From Zygnema cylindricum (taxonomy: Eukaryota; Streptophyta; Zygnematophyceae; Zygnematales; Zygnemataceae): a DNA stretch of 64,000 nucleotides. This document shows positions 10,707 to 20,600 of this stretch, piece by piece. Location: assembly GCA_037447655.1 (NCBI GenBank), contig JBBHKE010002684.1:233827-297826 (forward strand), read 5' to 3'. Every line of letters begins with the position of its first letter. Position 1 is the stretch's first letter. A model generated the notes under the pieces. It made no database searches and had not been told where the DNA came from. It saw only the letters and a list, made by a program, of their open reading frames with translations. Both the position numbers and the translations under genes were made by a program.

Positions 10707-11060
10707 TGTAAAAGAGTTACAAGGTTGAGTACTTAGTGGCTAGAAACTAGGCTGCTATAGTTGCGGTTGCAGAGCAGCACAGCTGCGATTCTAGATCAGC
10801 GCAACATAGCAGCATAGCAACTTAGTAGAAGAGCGTAGCGCAGCATAGCAACGCAGCGTGGCAGTATAGCAAAGCCGCAGAATGTAGATTAAACCGTATA
10901 GTGTTAGAAGGATACCTTCGATAGATCTCAGTTGACCGCGAAGGTCCACATGTACATTTGTATAGTATTTGGTTGACTAGCAGTTAGTTAGTTTAAATAG
11001 TGAGACAGACGTAGTACGAGACAAACCCTTTGAGTAGATCTTCGTAGCAAGCATTGAATC
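10707..11060 (+). mobile_element. Gypsy 5' LTR, first part
   Basis: It starts TGTAAAAGAGTTACAAGG. It matches the intact 3' LTR at 38521 until the point where copia A has inserted (GAATC, 11056-11060). GCAGCGCAG/GCAACGCAGC motifs are repeated here. The remaining 146 bases follow at 16987. Confidence 0.9.
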
Positions 11061-11890
11061 TCTTGTTCTACAACCACCGGTGCAGGTGGAGGAGCAGCAG
11101 TAGTAGTAGAAGTAGACATTATACACTCTCAGAAGCTATCAAGAATCCTACCAAACAGCTGTTCTTAAGTGCTTACCAATTCTTATACAAGCATCCAAAC
11201 CTCACAAAACTCTATCTAAATATATAGTAGCATAAACACTGATAACTCCCAAAGTTATAGCACAATTGATCTGACAACACTCAAGATATAATACTCAGAA
11301 GTTTCCCAAAAACTGTCTGCAGTTTTACTACTTGGAAGTCTGGATACATCATGTGCTCTGAGTCCTAAGTCTTATACTAGTGTTGTACCGGCAATACTAG
11401 TGTACTTGAGAGGTACGTCAAGTTGCCAAGCTAATACTAAGCTACCACTGAGCTACCACTGAGCTACCATTCAACTACCACTAAGCTACCATTAAGCTAC
11501 CACTGAGCTACCCACTAAGTTACCACTGAGTTCCCACTAAGTTGACTAGAATCGTTTTATCGCAGTTTCTCTATCCTGTACAGAATCATATTAAGGATAT
11601 CAGACGTTGCTTTGTCCGTACGGACCATATAAAATATAATCGTGGTTACCTTGTCCTGTCTGTGTTGCAAATTTGCTGCTGCGCTGCTCTGCTGCTGCGT
11701 TGCTCTGCTGTATAGCAGCTGCTCGGCTCTATAGGAGCTGCTCTGCTATATAGCAGCTGCTTTGTTGTATAGCAGCTGCGCTGCTCTGTTGTATAGCAGC
11801 TGCGCTGCTCTGTCTATATAGCCGCTGCGCAGCTTTGTCTGAAAAGCAGTTGAGCTGCTCTGAGGCTAAAAGCTTTCCAAAAAGACAACA
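11061..11890 (-). mobile_element. Copia A 3' LTR
   Basis: The minus-strand start TGTTGTC (11884-11890) is preceded by the polypurine tract AAAGCTTTAGGGGAG (rc of 11891-11905). The outer end is TCTTGTTC, where the 5' LTR has TGTTGTTC. It contains the GCTGC-rich minisatellite at about 11670-11870. Confidence 0.9.
11670..11875. repeat. CAGCTG/GCTGC minisatellite in LTR-A
   Basis: A unit near TATAGCAGCTGCGCTGCTCT repeats every ~25-35 bases, with some units decayed. It recurs in the 5' LTR (16790-16960) and, shorter, in the solo LTR (9526-9616), and copy numbers differ among the three. Confidence 0.8.
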
Positions 11891-12050
11891 CTCCCCTAAA
11901 GCTTTAGACTCAGTATCCCGGCGCAGCTGCGGTGATAAACTAGCGCAGCATCGTAGCATAGCAATGTAGCAATTAGCAAGTCACCCAGTCCCACTACCTC
12001 ACAATGGTGGATTTATCGCAGAGTGGCTGAATAGCAGTGCAGCAATTCAA

Positions 12051-13052
12051 CTATTCACTTAATCCCACTGCGTCCCTACAATACTTCAGCTTAGGAGCAG
12101 GAAGGGCTTTAGTGAGCATATCAGCAATCATTTTTGCATCTGGCGAATAACATAAGTTAAGCACTGAAGAGAACACTTTTTCTCTTACAAAGTGTAATCG
12201 TACATCCGTGTGCTTGCTTTTGAAGTGATGACTCGAGTAAGAAGCAATAGCAATGGCAGCCTGGTTATCACACCAGATCACCTGTGGACCAACTTGCATG
12301 TATCCTAGTTCTTGTAACATGGATTTTACCCATAAGAGTTCTTTGAGGGCCGAGTTTGCTGCCATATATTCCGACTCCATTGTCGATTGTGCTGTCACCT
12401 TTTGAAGTTTGCTGCTCCAGCAGCAAGTACCGTTCCCAATTTGTAGAACGAATCCCGTGGTAGATTTCCGGCTTGGCATGTCGCCATAGCTTGCATCACT
12501 CCATATTTGCAGCTTGACTTCTCCTCCCCCTAGAGTGAGTTTGAGATCTTTAGTTCCTGCCAAATATCTTAAGACTCTCCTTGCTGCATCAAGATCAGAT
12601 TTTCTCGGATTTTCTAGACTCCTACTCAGTGCCCCGACCGCTGCAGCAATGTCAAGACAGGTACAGTTCATGAAATATATTAAGCTTTTCATTATCTGTC
12701 TATAAGTTATTATTGTCATAGGATCATTCTCCCCTGACTCTAAATACTCGCTAAGAATGACACCTGGTTCTGTCTCTTCTCCCTCTAACTTCTGCCAAAA
12801 CTCCATTGGAGTTAAACATCCTTTTGCCCCCCGCATTCCGTACTTATCTAACATGTTTCCAATAGCCTCTTTTTGAGTCAATTTTATTATTTTCTTATTT
12901 CTGTCCCTCTGTACCTGGATACCCAAAATATATTTTGCCTCACCGAGGTCTTTCATCTTGAACCGTGAGTTTAGAGCAGTTTTGATTTTGTTAATATCAG
13001 CCATTGATTTGCTAATTAATAGCAAATCATCTACATATACTGCTATATACAC
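12051..13052 (-). pseudogene. Copia A reverse transcriptase C-terminus and RNase H
   Basis: This 333-codon open stretch starts in the RT palm with the catalytic YVDD (residues 6-10 region, AVYVDDLL). It passes the GEAKYILGIQ and LTQKEAIGNML signatures, the SLIYFMNCTCLDIAAAVG thumb/connection motif and the RNase H domain (WSDASYGD, STMESEYMA, CDNQAAI). It ends in the usual copia tail ADMLTKALPAPK. The length is normal for this part of copia Pol, and the domain looks intact on its own. A 1-nt frameshift just upstream (about 13075) separates it from the rest of RT, so the full protein cannot be made. Confidence 0.9.
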
Positions 13053-13059
13053 TATCCCA

Positions 13060-13620
13060 TTTTCACCCTTTAGAACATAACAGAGTGATCAGAACTTATC
13101 CTTTGAAATCCTAGACTAGTCAAGAATTCATCAAGCTTTATATTCCACTGTCTGGGGGCTTGTTTTAGGCCGTACAAAGATTTTAGCAACTTGCATACTA
13201 AGTGCTCTTTTCCTGGTTCCACATACTTTTCAGGCTGCTGATGTAAATGGTCTCTTCTAGTTCTCCATGCAAAAAGGCCGTTTTTACATCCATCTGATGG
13301 ATTTCCATATCTTCTATAGCGGCTAAGGACAGAAAAATCCTAACTGTTGGAAATCTTTCAACCGGAGAAAATGTTTCTTCAAAATTGATTCCTTCTTTTT
13401 GATTGTATCCCTTCGCCACAAGTCTGGCCTTATAGCGTTCAATGGTGTTATCGGGATTTAACTTAACCTTTAATACCCATTTGTTCTCGATCGCTTTTCG
13501 GTCCGGAGGAAGGTCCACAAGCTCCCATGATTGAGCCTCCATGATCGACTTCATTTCGTCGTTTGCCGCCTCAATCCAGTGATTCCGCTTTGGTGATGAG
13601 AAGGCCTCTTGGATGGTCAA
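13060..13620 (-). pseudogene. Copia A reverse transcriptase N-terminal half
   Basis: It encodes the canonical opening of copia [15 protein letters not shown], then [41 protein letters not shown] and [16 protein letters not shown]. The last 140 bases toward the YVDD region are out of frame. The usual APVVR is SPVER here. It needs the downstream half for activity and is therefore inactive. Confidence 0.9.
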
Positions 13621-13984
13621 GGGCTCCCTAAGACTGCCGAGTAGGCAAAGTGAGAGCTTGTTTGCAGGCGGCTGCTTGATCGTCTCCCCCCCGGAAATTC
13701 TGAGGCTGAGATCGTCGGATGCCGCGCATTGCGCTGATTGCGCTGGTTACGATCTGTGTCTTGCTGATTGCGCTGGTTGCGATCCGTGTGTTCTCGATTG
13801 CGCTGTTTGTCCGTCTGGATCCGAATTTGGTGAGGAACTTGGAGAGAGTCTGACTCCAGAGTCATTATTGGAGTTTGTGGAATCTGCGGGACAATTTCAT
13901 GCATGCAATCTAAGATGACATACTCCTTTTTGTTGCTTTTGCTGCTCTGTCAGTTGAAATAAATCTATAGAGTCTAGTTCATCT
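13617..13984 (-). pseudogene. Copia A integrase-RT linker with short tandem repeat
   Basis: This is the variable linker between integrase and RT, ending in the typical basic motif [11 protein letters not shown] ~30-base repeat (GATTGCGCTGGTTGCGATCC) occupies 13732-13805 and encodes an Asn/Gln/Arg repeat (RNQRNQ) on the minus strand. Linker repeats of this kind are tolerated because the region is not catalytic. Confidence 0.75.
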
Positions 13985-14755
13985 TTAACAATGATGTTTC
14001 TAGCTACAACTATTTTCTACCTTTCAAACACAAAGACTGTATAACCTTTTGAGTGATCGTCATATCCTAACAGAATACTCGGTAATCTCTTTGGTTCCAT
14101 TTTCCATCTATTTGTAGACGTATCCAATATAAAGCATTCAGTACCAAAGACCTGGAAATGGCTAACATCTGGTTTGCTACCTGTCTAGATTTCGTAAGGA
14201 GTTGTTTCTACCGATCTTGATCCTATCCTATTTTTAATATAAACTGCACAATTTAGAGCCTCAGCCCAGAATTTCGGATCCACATTTTTGTCTGCGAGCA
14301 TCGACCTAGAGCTTTCCGTGAGAGTTCTATTCAATCTTTCCGACACCCCATTTTGTTCCGGTGAATATGGAACAGTGAATAGATGACTAATGCCTTCCTC
14401 GAGTAAAAATGTTTCAAATTCTTTCGATGTATATTCACCACCATTGTCCCATCTGAGCTGCAAAATAGATGAATTATGAAGTTTTTCAGCCCATGCTTTA
14501 TAGTGTTTGAAGTGACCAAACACTTCACTCTTCTCCTTCATGAAGTAAACTTTTGTAAACCTGGAGAAATCATCTGTGAAGGTGACCATATATTTCATCC
14601 CTCCGGCAGATGGAACCTTCGCCGGACCAAAGACATCCGAATGAATTTGTTGTAAAAGTATTGTTGACCGATGCTCAGACTTCTTAGGAAATGGCAATTT
14701 GTGGATTTTGCCTAAAGCGCAACCATCGCAAGTTTTGACCGGCCCATCAGTGATT
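13985..14755 (-). pseudogene. Copia A integrase
   Basis: It carries the zinc-finger Cys pair (CDGCALGK) and the catalytic core with IHSDVFGP (first Asp), LRWDNGGEYTS (second Asp) and PEQNGVSER (Glu). PKFWAEALNCAVY follows. An in-frame TAG replaces the conserved Trp of YERWTGRKP-type motifs near 14187. Beyond it come FILDTSTNRWKMEPK and LLGYDDHSKGY, then another stop (about 14018). The catalytic triad itself is intact. Confidence 0.88.
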
Positions 14756-15315
14756 TATACACCCTCTATTTTCCCAGCAATGACCATTTTCCTCAAACTA
14801 TCATAATTAACATGGCCTAATCTTTTATGCCACAACTCATCTGAGTGCAAAACATCGGAGTACAAAACATCATTCTCCTTGGTATTAGCCATATCCATGC
14901 GATACATCTTGCTACTATCTCTAGTCCCTGTAACCGCAACCTTGCCATTTTTGCTAACAACTTGCCGACCATTTTTCAAATTAACCTCAAAGCCTTTGCT
15001 CTCTACCAACGACGTAGAAAACAGATTTTTCTTAAAGTCAGGTACAAATAAGACATTGTGAAGAGTCCTTTCGATTGCTTTTCCTTCTACATCAACTAGT
15101 AAGGACACATCACCCACAGCACGAGTTTGGACACTCATTCCACAAGCATAATAAATATTTTTCTCCGGCGTTGCTTTCAGATTTTTGAAGATGGTCTTGT
15201 TCCAACACATGTGGGCTGACGCTCCTGTATCCATTATCCATCCTGGGTCCTTTGCGCTCTCCATTGCAGCCGCCATAGCGAATAGATCCGTATCGTCCTG
15301 CGTAGAAACCGTCAA
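14755..15315 (-). pseudogene. Copia A protease and integrase zinc-finger start
   Basis: The aspartic protease active site WIMDTGASAHMC is intact (near 15225). It is followed by VLFVPDFKKNLFS and GFEVNLKNG, as is usual in copia, and by the integrase HHCC start ELWHKRLGHVNYDSL. It is in frame with gag upstream, separated by a single TAA at 15325, and is closed by TAA at 14755. A gag/pol boundary stop could in principle be suppressed, but the second stop argues for simple decay. Confidence 0.88.
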
Positions 15316-15324
15316 AGTCTCTTC

Positions 15325-16233
15325 TTAGAGAGACGAAGAAGCCGAAAATAGTGCATTTCCACGAGGCGGAGTCCCCGTGAAGCCTTTGTAAAACTGGCTT
15401 TGTTGCCATCCTGGCCGGTATAAACCAGTATCGTTAGCTTTTTTAAGCTTAGGACAAAATTTGTATCCATGACCTCTCTCACTACAATAAAAGCATGCAT
15501 TGTTGGATTGTCTATTTCCACTTTGATTAAAATGTCTGAACTGATAAAAGTGATTCCTTTGCTGATTAATTTGTCCTTTTCTCTCAAAGTCTGAATTAAA
15601 AGCCTCTACTTGCTCAACATTGAGAATATTAGATGTAGCTTCCTCCTCTAGTAAAATATTGATGGCTAACTGCAAAGTCCAGCTAGCTTTATCTTTCTGT
15701 TTGAGCATGTCAGATGCTCCTTTCATACTACGAGGGAGACCCCTCATGAGCAATGCCACCTGTTGAAAAGGAGGAAACACCCCACCTGCACAAGCATGTG
15801 CATCTACAAGGATACAAAATTTGTTAGAATATTCACCCATTGTAGCGCCAGTGTACTTATAGTCCCAAATTTTTCCAGCCAATAGAAGCTCTTCCTGGAG
15901 ATTAGCCTTTTCATAATCACTTTTAAGAGATTTCCAGATATCAATTGCTTTTTTCATTTTTATCCGAGACATAGCTAAGTCCTCAGATATACAAAATTTC
16001 ATAATAGAAGGAGCTTGCGTATTTTTTTTAGACCATGATGGATTAGATTCATCCAGCGAACTATCCAATATATCCAAATGATTGACATTTTCAAAATGTG
16101 TTTCCACCATATCCGCCCAGTAAACATACTTATCCCCGGAGAAGATAGGAATTCTTGATGACAAGCCCATAACCTGTTGTTCTACAACCACCGGTGCAGG
16201 TGGAGGAGCAGCAGTAGTAGTAGAAGTAGACAT
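15325..16233 (-). CDS. Copia A Gag (open, 302 codons)
   Basis: The uninterrupted frame starts at an ATG inside the 5' LTR (16233), crosses the LTR end at 16175 and reads through the primer-binding site as QQVMGLSSRIP. It has the copia Gag order: N-terminal FSGDKYVYWADMVE, central helical capsid (LLLAGKIWDYKYTG, LLMRGLPRSMKG) and a C-terminal CCHC knuckle CFYCSERGHGYKFC. The product would coat element RNA in virus-like particles. This is the best-preserved gag in the window along with that of C'. The 3' LTR copy of the start codon is lost (ATT). Confidence 0.85.
   Translation of the reverse strand: MSTSTTTAAPPPAPVVVEQQVMGLSSRIPIFSGDKYVYWADMVETHFENVNHLDILDSSLDESNPSWSKKNTQAPSIMKFCISEDLAMSRIKMKKAIDIWKSLKSDYEKANLQEELLLAGKIWDYKYTGATMGEYSNKFCILVDAHACAGGVFPPFQQVALLMRGLPRSMKGASDMLKQKDKASWTLQLAINILLEEEATSNILNVEQVEAFNSDFERKGQINQQRNHFYQFRHFNQSGNRQSNNACFYCSERGHGYKFCPKLKKANDTGLYRPGWQQSQFYKGFTGTPPRGNALFSASSSL
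16161..16174 (-). promoter_or_regulatory. Copia A primer-binding site (half-tRNA type)
   Basis: The minus strand reads GGTTATGGGCTTGT directly after the LTR. GGGTTATGGGCCC is the complement of the initiator tRNA-Met anticodon stem-loop, the site used by Drosophila copia. There is one base change in this copy. Confidence 0.8.
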
Positions 16234-16986
16234 GATACACTCTCAGAAGCTATCAAAAATCCTACCAAACAGCTGTTCTTAAGTGCTTACCAATTCTTAT
16301 ACAAGCATCCAAACCTCACAAAACTCTTTCAGAATATAGAGTAGCATAAACACTGATAACTCCCAAAGTTATAGCACAATTGACGCAACAACACTCAAGA
16401 TATAATACTCAGAAGTTTCCCAAAAATTGTTTGCAGTTTTACTACTTGGAAGTCTGGATACATCATTTGTTCTGAGTCCTAAGTCTTATACTAGTGTTGT
16501 ACCGGCAATACCAATGTACCTGAGAGGTACGTCAAGCTGCCAAGCTAATACTAAGCTACCACTGAGCTACCACTAAGCTACCACTGAGCTACCACTAAGC
16601 TACCATTGAGCTACCACTGAGCTACCCACTAAGTTACCACTGAGTTCCCACTAAGTTGACTAGAATCGTATCTATCGCAGTTGCTCTATCCTGTACAGAA
16701 TCATATTAAGGATATCAGACGTTGCGTTGTCCGTACGGACCATATCAAATATAATCCTGGTTGCCTTGTCCAGTCTGTGTTGCAGCTTCGCTGCTACACT
16801 GCTCTGCTGCTGCGTTGCTCTGCTGTATAGCTGCTGCTATGCTGTATAGCAGTTGCTCTGCTATATAGCAGCTGCGCTGCTCTGTTGTATAGGAGCTGCG
16901 CTGCTCTGTCTGTATAGCAGCTGCGCTGCTTTGTCTGAAAAGCAGCTGCGCTGCTCTGAGGCTGAAAGCTTTCCAAAAAGACAACA
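16175..16986 (-). mobile_element. Copia A 5' LTR
   Basis: The minus-strand start is TGTTGTCTTTTTGG at 16986 and the end ACAACA at 16175. It keeps the gag ATG. Clear units of the GCAGCTGCGCTGCTCTG minisatellite lie at 16790-16960. Confidence 0.9.
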
Positions 16987-17132
16987 GAATCTTGTAATCC
17001 ACCCTTGAGTAATAAAGCGCAATCTTGTCTGTCATTGTTGTGTGTGCCTGCTGTTGTTACGGGAAGATCCTTGGAGCTTTCCGCTTTGCATTGTGGTGTA
17101 TTGTGGTACTTATATTGGTTGTCACTTTTACA
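16987..17132 (+). mobile_element. Gypsy 5' LTR, second part
   Basis: It resumes exactly as in 38876-39015 (GAATCTTGTAATCCACCC...) after the copia A insertion and ends CTTTTACA. Confidence 0.9.
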
Positions 17133-17147
17133 CTGGTATCGCGGCTA
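17133..17147 (+). promoter_or_regulatory. Gypsy primer-binding site
   Basis: CTGGTATCGCGGCT begins one base after the LTR end. The leading TGG pairs with the universal CCA 3' end of a tRNA, so this element primes in the ordinary 3'-end mode, unlike the copia elements here. I cannot assign the donor tRNA. Confidence 0.65.
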
Positions 17148-17166
17148 TTTCTCCTGACTCGAGAGC

Positions 17167-18187
17167 ATGGACGAACACGGCGTGTCCACTATGGAAATGT
17201 TAGCGAAAGTTCTCAAGGAGTTAGAAAACATTAGATTACAGAATGCGCAGCTGAGCAACACCGTCGTAACTTTGGAATCTCGTCTTGGTGAGCGACCTCA
17301 TGGAGGCATGGAGAGGGACTACAAGACACCAAAACTAAGACTTCCCGACGAGTTCGACCCTGCAAGACAGAAGAACTTGGACACGTGGCTATTCTGCGTT
17401 GCGAATTATCTCGAGAATTTTCCTAGCCTATCGAACCGTGAGAAGATTCACTACGCGGGTGGTCTTCTTAAAGGGGGAGTGGTGGCAATGGTGGAGGACA
17501 TTGGTGGAGAATGATGAGATAGCGACCGTTTGGGCTCTCTTCGTTCAATTTCTCCGTTACGCATGGCAGCCTGTTAATACGGTTAAGGCTCCACGAGATA
17601 AGATCGCAGTGCTGAAGCAACAAACTTCGGTGTTGGAGTTTACACAAAGATTTTTGGAGTGTAAGGTTCAAATACCTACGATGACGGAGGATGAAGTTGT
17701 GGATCGCTACGTGAAGGGGCTTAAATCATCCATTCGCAGGGATGTGGAACAATGGCTCGCTCGGGAAAGCACAACTCCTAGTCTCTCAGCAATCATGCAG
17801 TTTTCTGAGCGGACTGATTCAATCGGCTTCACCTTCCGACGACCTTATCATTATAGGTTAAGTAGCGGTGGAGGGGGTCGTCGAGACAATGGTCCAACTC
17901 CCATGGAGCTCGAAGCAATTGATGAGGACAAGCAGGTGGTCAATGTGTTGCGGAAAAAGAAGAAAACTATCAAGACCAAGGCCAACAACTTGTCCCCCGA
18001 GGGGCTCCATTATAGGAGGCAAAATGGCTTATGCTTCCAGCGCGGTACCCCGAACCATATGGCCCGAGAATGTCCAAAACGGAAAAATTCTGGAAAGGGG
18101 AAACTTAACGTCATCAGGTTAGCCGGTGAAAGAGGAGACCCTTTGATATTTCCAGGTCGAATCGGAGTGTGCACCACTAGCTTCATG
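17167..18187 (+). pseudogene. Gypsy Gag
   Basis: The ATG at 17167 opens a coiled-coil-like start (MLAKVLKELENIRLQNAQL), then TPKLRLPDEFDPARQKNLDTW, the start of a Ty3-type capsid. A frameshift near 17500 moves the frame into VQFLRYAWQPVN, VLEFTQRFLECK and EDEVVDRYVKGLK, which are typical retrotransposon Gag helices. The knuckle CFQRGTPNHMAREC has its second Cys changed to Arg. It is non-functional owing to the frameshift and the altered knuckle. Confidence 0.85.
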
Positions 18188-18657
18188 GTGGACTCCTGAG
18201 CATCGAGAAATTTCATCAACGAGGCGACGGTGAAAAAGTTGAAACTTCCTCTCGTGGTGCTTAAGGATCATCAGTCGGTACAATTAGCAGACAGAAGTTC
18301 CTTATCCATTACCCATTGTACTCCGAGGTTACGCATCAGAATCGGGAAATTCCGATTGTACGACACTCTTCATGTATTACCTCTTGGGGACCATGAGGTA
18401 ATCTAGGGGAAGCCGTGGCTACAAAAATGGAATCCGACGATCGATTGGAGAAGTGGGGCCATGAGAGTGAAGAAGGGTGAAGAAGAGTTTGAGGTAAAAG
18501 CGGGAGAGGAAGAGGGACGCCTACTTTCAGCCTTACAGCTTAAGAGGGCACTCAGAAAAGTGGAAACTATTGGTGTAGCGGTCGTCCAGCCCATGGAGGA
18601 GGCGAAGAAGGAGATTCTAGAGGAAAGGAAGAATAAGGACCTCGACTTAGACTTATG
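18182..18657 (+). pseudogene. Gypsy protease
   Basis: The frame continues FMVDS, TGA, ASRNFINEA: the catalytic D-S-G-A motif is destroyed because GGA became TGA. Downstream come DTLHVLPLGDHEVI, a TAG, and GKPWLQKWNPTIDW, the LGxPWL motif that closes gypsy proteases. A basic/acidic tail ends at 18657, a few bases before copia B1 inserted. Confidence 0.85.
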
Positions 18658-18668
18658 AGAAAGAGACT

Positions 18669-19685
18669 ATTTAAATCATAGATTTCTATAGTATTTTTTA
18701 GGTTTAAATATGTTAGGAAAAAGAAAAAGGACAGACAGCCTACCTCCACCTCCTTTCTCTAGCCCCCATACTTGTTGTAGTCACTGAAAGATAGAGAAGG
18801 TGGTTGATCCATGGCTGCCTTAGTTCAACAGGCAGTTATTTTTAGAAGGTTACTAAAAATAGTCTTGACGGACCCATGATTTAAACCCATAACTTGCGGT
18901 TTCGTCAAGTTGGCCGATAGCCGTCTGCTTTATCCTACTAGACTAGGACCAATGCTAAGTGCTATAGAGTATGATAGATATTTATACATTTCGGAAGTAA
19001 GAAATACATTTAACTAAAACTAGATACGGCATCCATAGATTCAGTTTTAGTACGACATCATTTCAAAATGAATACCTCGCATTTGGTTGACAGCGAAACA
19101 AATATCTCGCAAGTAATTATAACGGTTAAGATTACGTCTCATTACGAATCCGACGCCGCACGTCATCGTCGAAATCCCGGTGTGGTCACCTTGGTGTTTT
19201 GTGACGTGGCATGACCTGGAGCCACGTGGAGAGATGACATTCGGTCACAGGAATTCCGAGGAATGTACGGACAAATAAAAAGCCGACACGCATCCACTTA
19301 ATAGCATTGTCGTACATAGGCCGTACAAAAGGTACACTGACAGTAGTACTTTTTGGTACGGTATAGTAATTTGATTGGTCCTTACTTCAATAGATAGAAG
19401 TTATTAAAAGGAATCAGGACGTAGAAAATTTTGGTAGGTAGTCACCCCTCCCTTTGAGAGTTTGTACAAAGTGGCATTTTTGGTGCCTCATAACTTATTG
19501 GCTAGTTGGCTGTTTTCAGTGATTCTTTTTGCTACGGACTTAGGGGAGTCCAGGCTGCATAGGGGTGCAGTCAGATTTTCAGTTTGCCTTCTTGGGCAGG
19601 AGTGGTTGTGGCTTAAAGTGGGTTAGTTAAATACTATTTAGAGGCTTCTTGTATTCTGTAGTCCAATGGAGGACACAAAATTGCA
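18669..19685 (+). mobile_element. Copia B1 5' LTR
   Basis: The degenerate start TATTTAAATCATAG stands where other copies have TGTTGAAATTCATAG. The end ATTGCA is immediately followed by the primer-binding site. It carries GCCACGTGG (near 19220), a GTAC cluster (19260-19370) and the inverted CCAAT motif GATTGGTCC. Confidence 0.85.
18717..18955 (-). other. Antisense tRNA-like plus hairpin module in B1 5' LTR
   Basis: The hairpin arms CCACCTCCTTTCTCTA and TAGAGAAGGTGG flank the conserved loop. The minus-strand T-run comes from AAAAAGAAAAA at 18719-18727. The T-arm has decayed here (the stem no longer pairs), unlike in the other B copies. Confidence 0.5.
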
Positions 19686-20600
19686 GGTTATGGGCCCACC
19701 CTCTAGGGTGCCCACCTTCAATGGATCTGGGTTTATCTATTGGGAAGCCATGATGATGGGAGCTTTGTGTGAGAAACGATACTGGGGTATCGTCAGTGGA
19801 CAAGTGAAACGTCCACCTTCGGGAACTCCACCCGGATTTGGGGGAGTAAGGTTTTCTGCAACAACGGCTGCCTCAGCGGAGGAGGAAGAATATGGGGACA
19901 CCAGTATGTCTGAAAAGGAGAAAGGGAAGGAGACACCCCTCACTCCTATTGTCACAGTATCGGGAGCGGCGACCGTGGAGACCATGGAGAACAATACTCA
20001 AATGTGGGAGGATGTAAACATGGCTTCGAAGAACTTCATTCTGAGGCTCTTCACTCAAGGTTTGGCCACTCCTCATCTTCACATTCACAAGGCCGAGGAG
20101 TTGTGGGAGAGTTTGGTGGAGATTTATAGAGTTGGAACTATTCAGGAGCTCCAGTTGGCTGAGCAAAGGCTATTGAGTTACACTTACAAAGGAGGAAAGA
20201 TGTTAGATTACTGTAATGATCTTTCTTGTTTGTATATGGAAATGGAAAGTGCCGGGTGGACAGGTACAATAAAAATGACAGTTAACACCGTTATCATGAA
20301 ATTACCAGATGAGTTCGAAAACATACTGTACCGAGTACAGGGAATGCCTAGCGTTCATGGAAATGGAACAGTGTAGTCAAGATGATACTTGTACAGGAAA
20401 ACACAATGGAGATTAGGAGAGGAGGAAAGAGCATTCAAGCTCTAGCAGCAGGAGGGGACCGATGGGGGAAGGACCCGAAGAAACCTTATAGAGGGGAGAG
20501 AGATCATTTTGGGGGACAGAGGCCCCTAAAGGGTCTTTGTCATTATTGCAAAAAACCGAGACACTTTATTGCATTTGTGTCAAGCTATCTGAGCTGAGGC
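19666..20600 (+). pseudogene. Copia B1 Gag
   Basis: The ATG at 19666 lies in the LTR, 20 bases before its end. The frame reads PSRVPTFNGSGFIYWEAMM, then an acidic insert, then capsid helices (FILRLFTQGLATPHLHIHKAEELWE, LLSYTYKGGKMLDYCNDLS). It stops with TAG at 20374-20376. The continuation MILVQENTMEIRRGG and the knuckle CHYCKKPRHFIA lie in another frame, and the last Cys is lost by a further shift. The stop/frameshift is shared with copy B2. Confidence 0.85.
19686..19697 (+). promoter_or_regulatory. Copia B1 primer-binding site (half-tRNA type)
   Basis: GGTTATGGGCCC is a perfect match to the complement of the initiator tRNA-Met anticodon stem-loop. It lies inside the gag frame and encodes the V-M-G-P of QVMGPPSRVP. 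Confidence 0.85.

Larger units (their letters stand above)
11061..16986 (-). mobile_element. Copia family A, full-length, degenerate
   Basis: This complete minus-strand Ty1/copia element has LTRs of 830 bp (3', 11061-11890) and 812 bp (5', 16175-16986), roughly 95% alike where compared. A perfect 5-bp target duplication GAATC flanks it (11056-11060 and 16987-16991). The empty site survives in the gypsy 3' LTR near 38880. Order on the minus strand: gag, protease, integrase, RT, RNase H. Only a handful of stops break the frame, so it is among the younger copies here. Confidence 0.93.

Noticed and set aside
11670-11875. CRISPR-like array
   Set aside because: Units are irregular and have no unique spacers. 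They lie in a retrotransposon LTR of a eukaryote.
20340-20420. Programmed frameshift between capsid and nucleocapsid of copia B
   Set aside because: The related C' gag reads through in one frame, and the B site includes extra stops without an obvious slippery heptamer or pseudoknot. A shared lesion is more likely, though not excluded.
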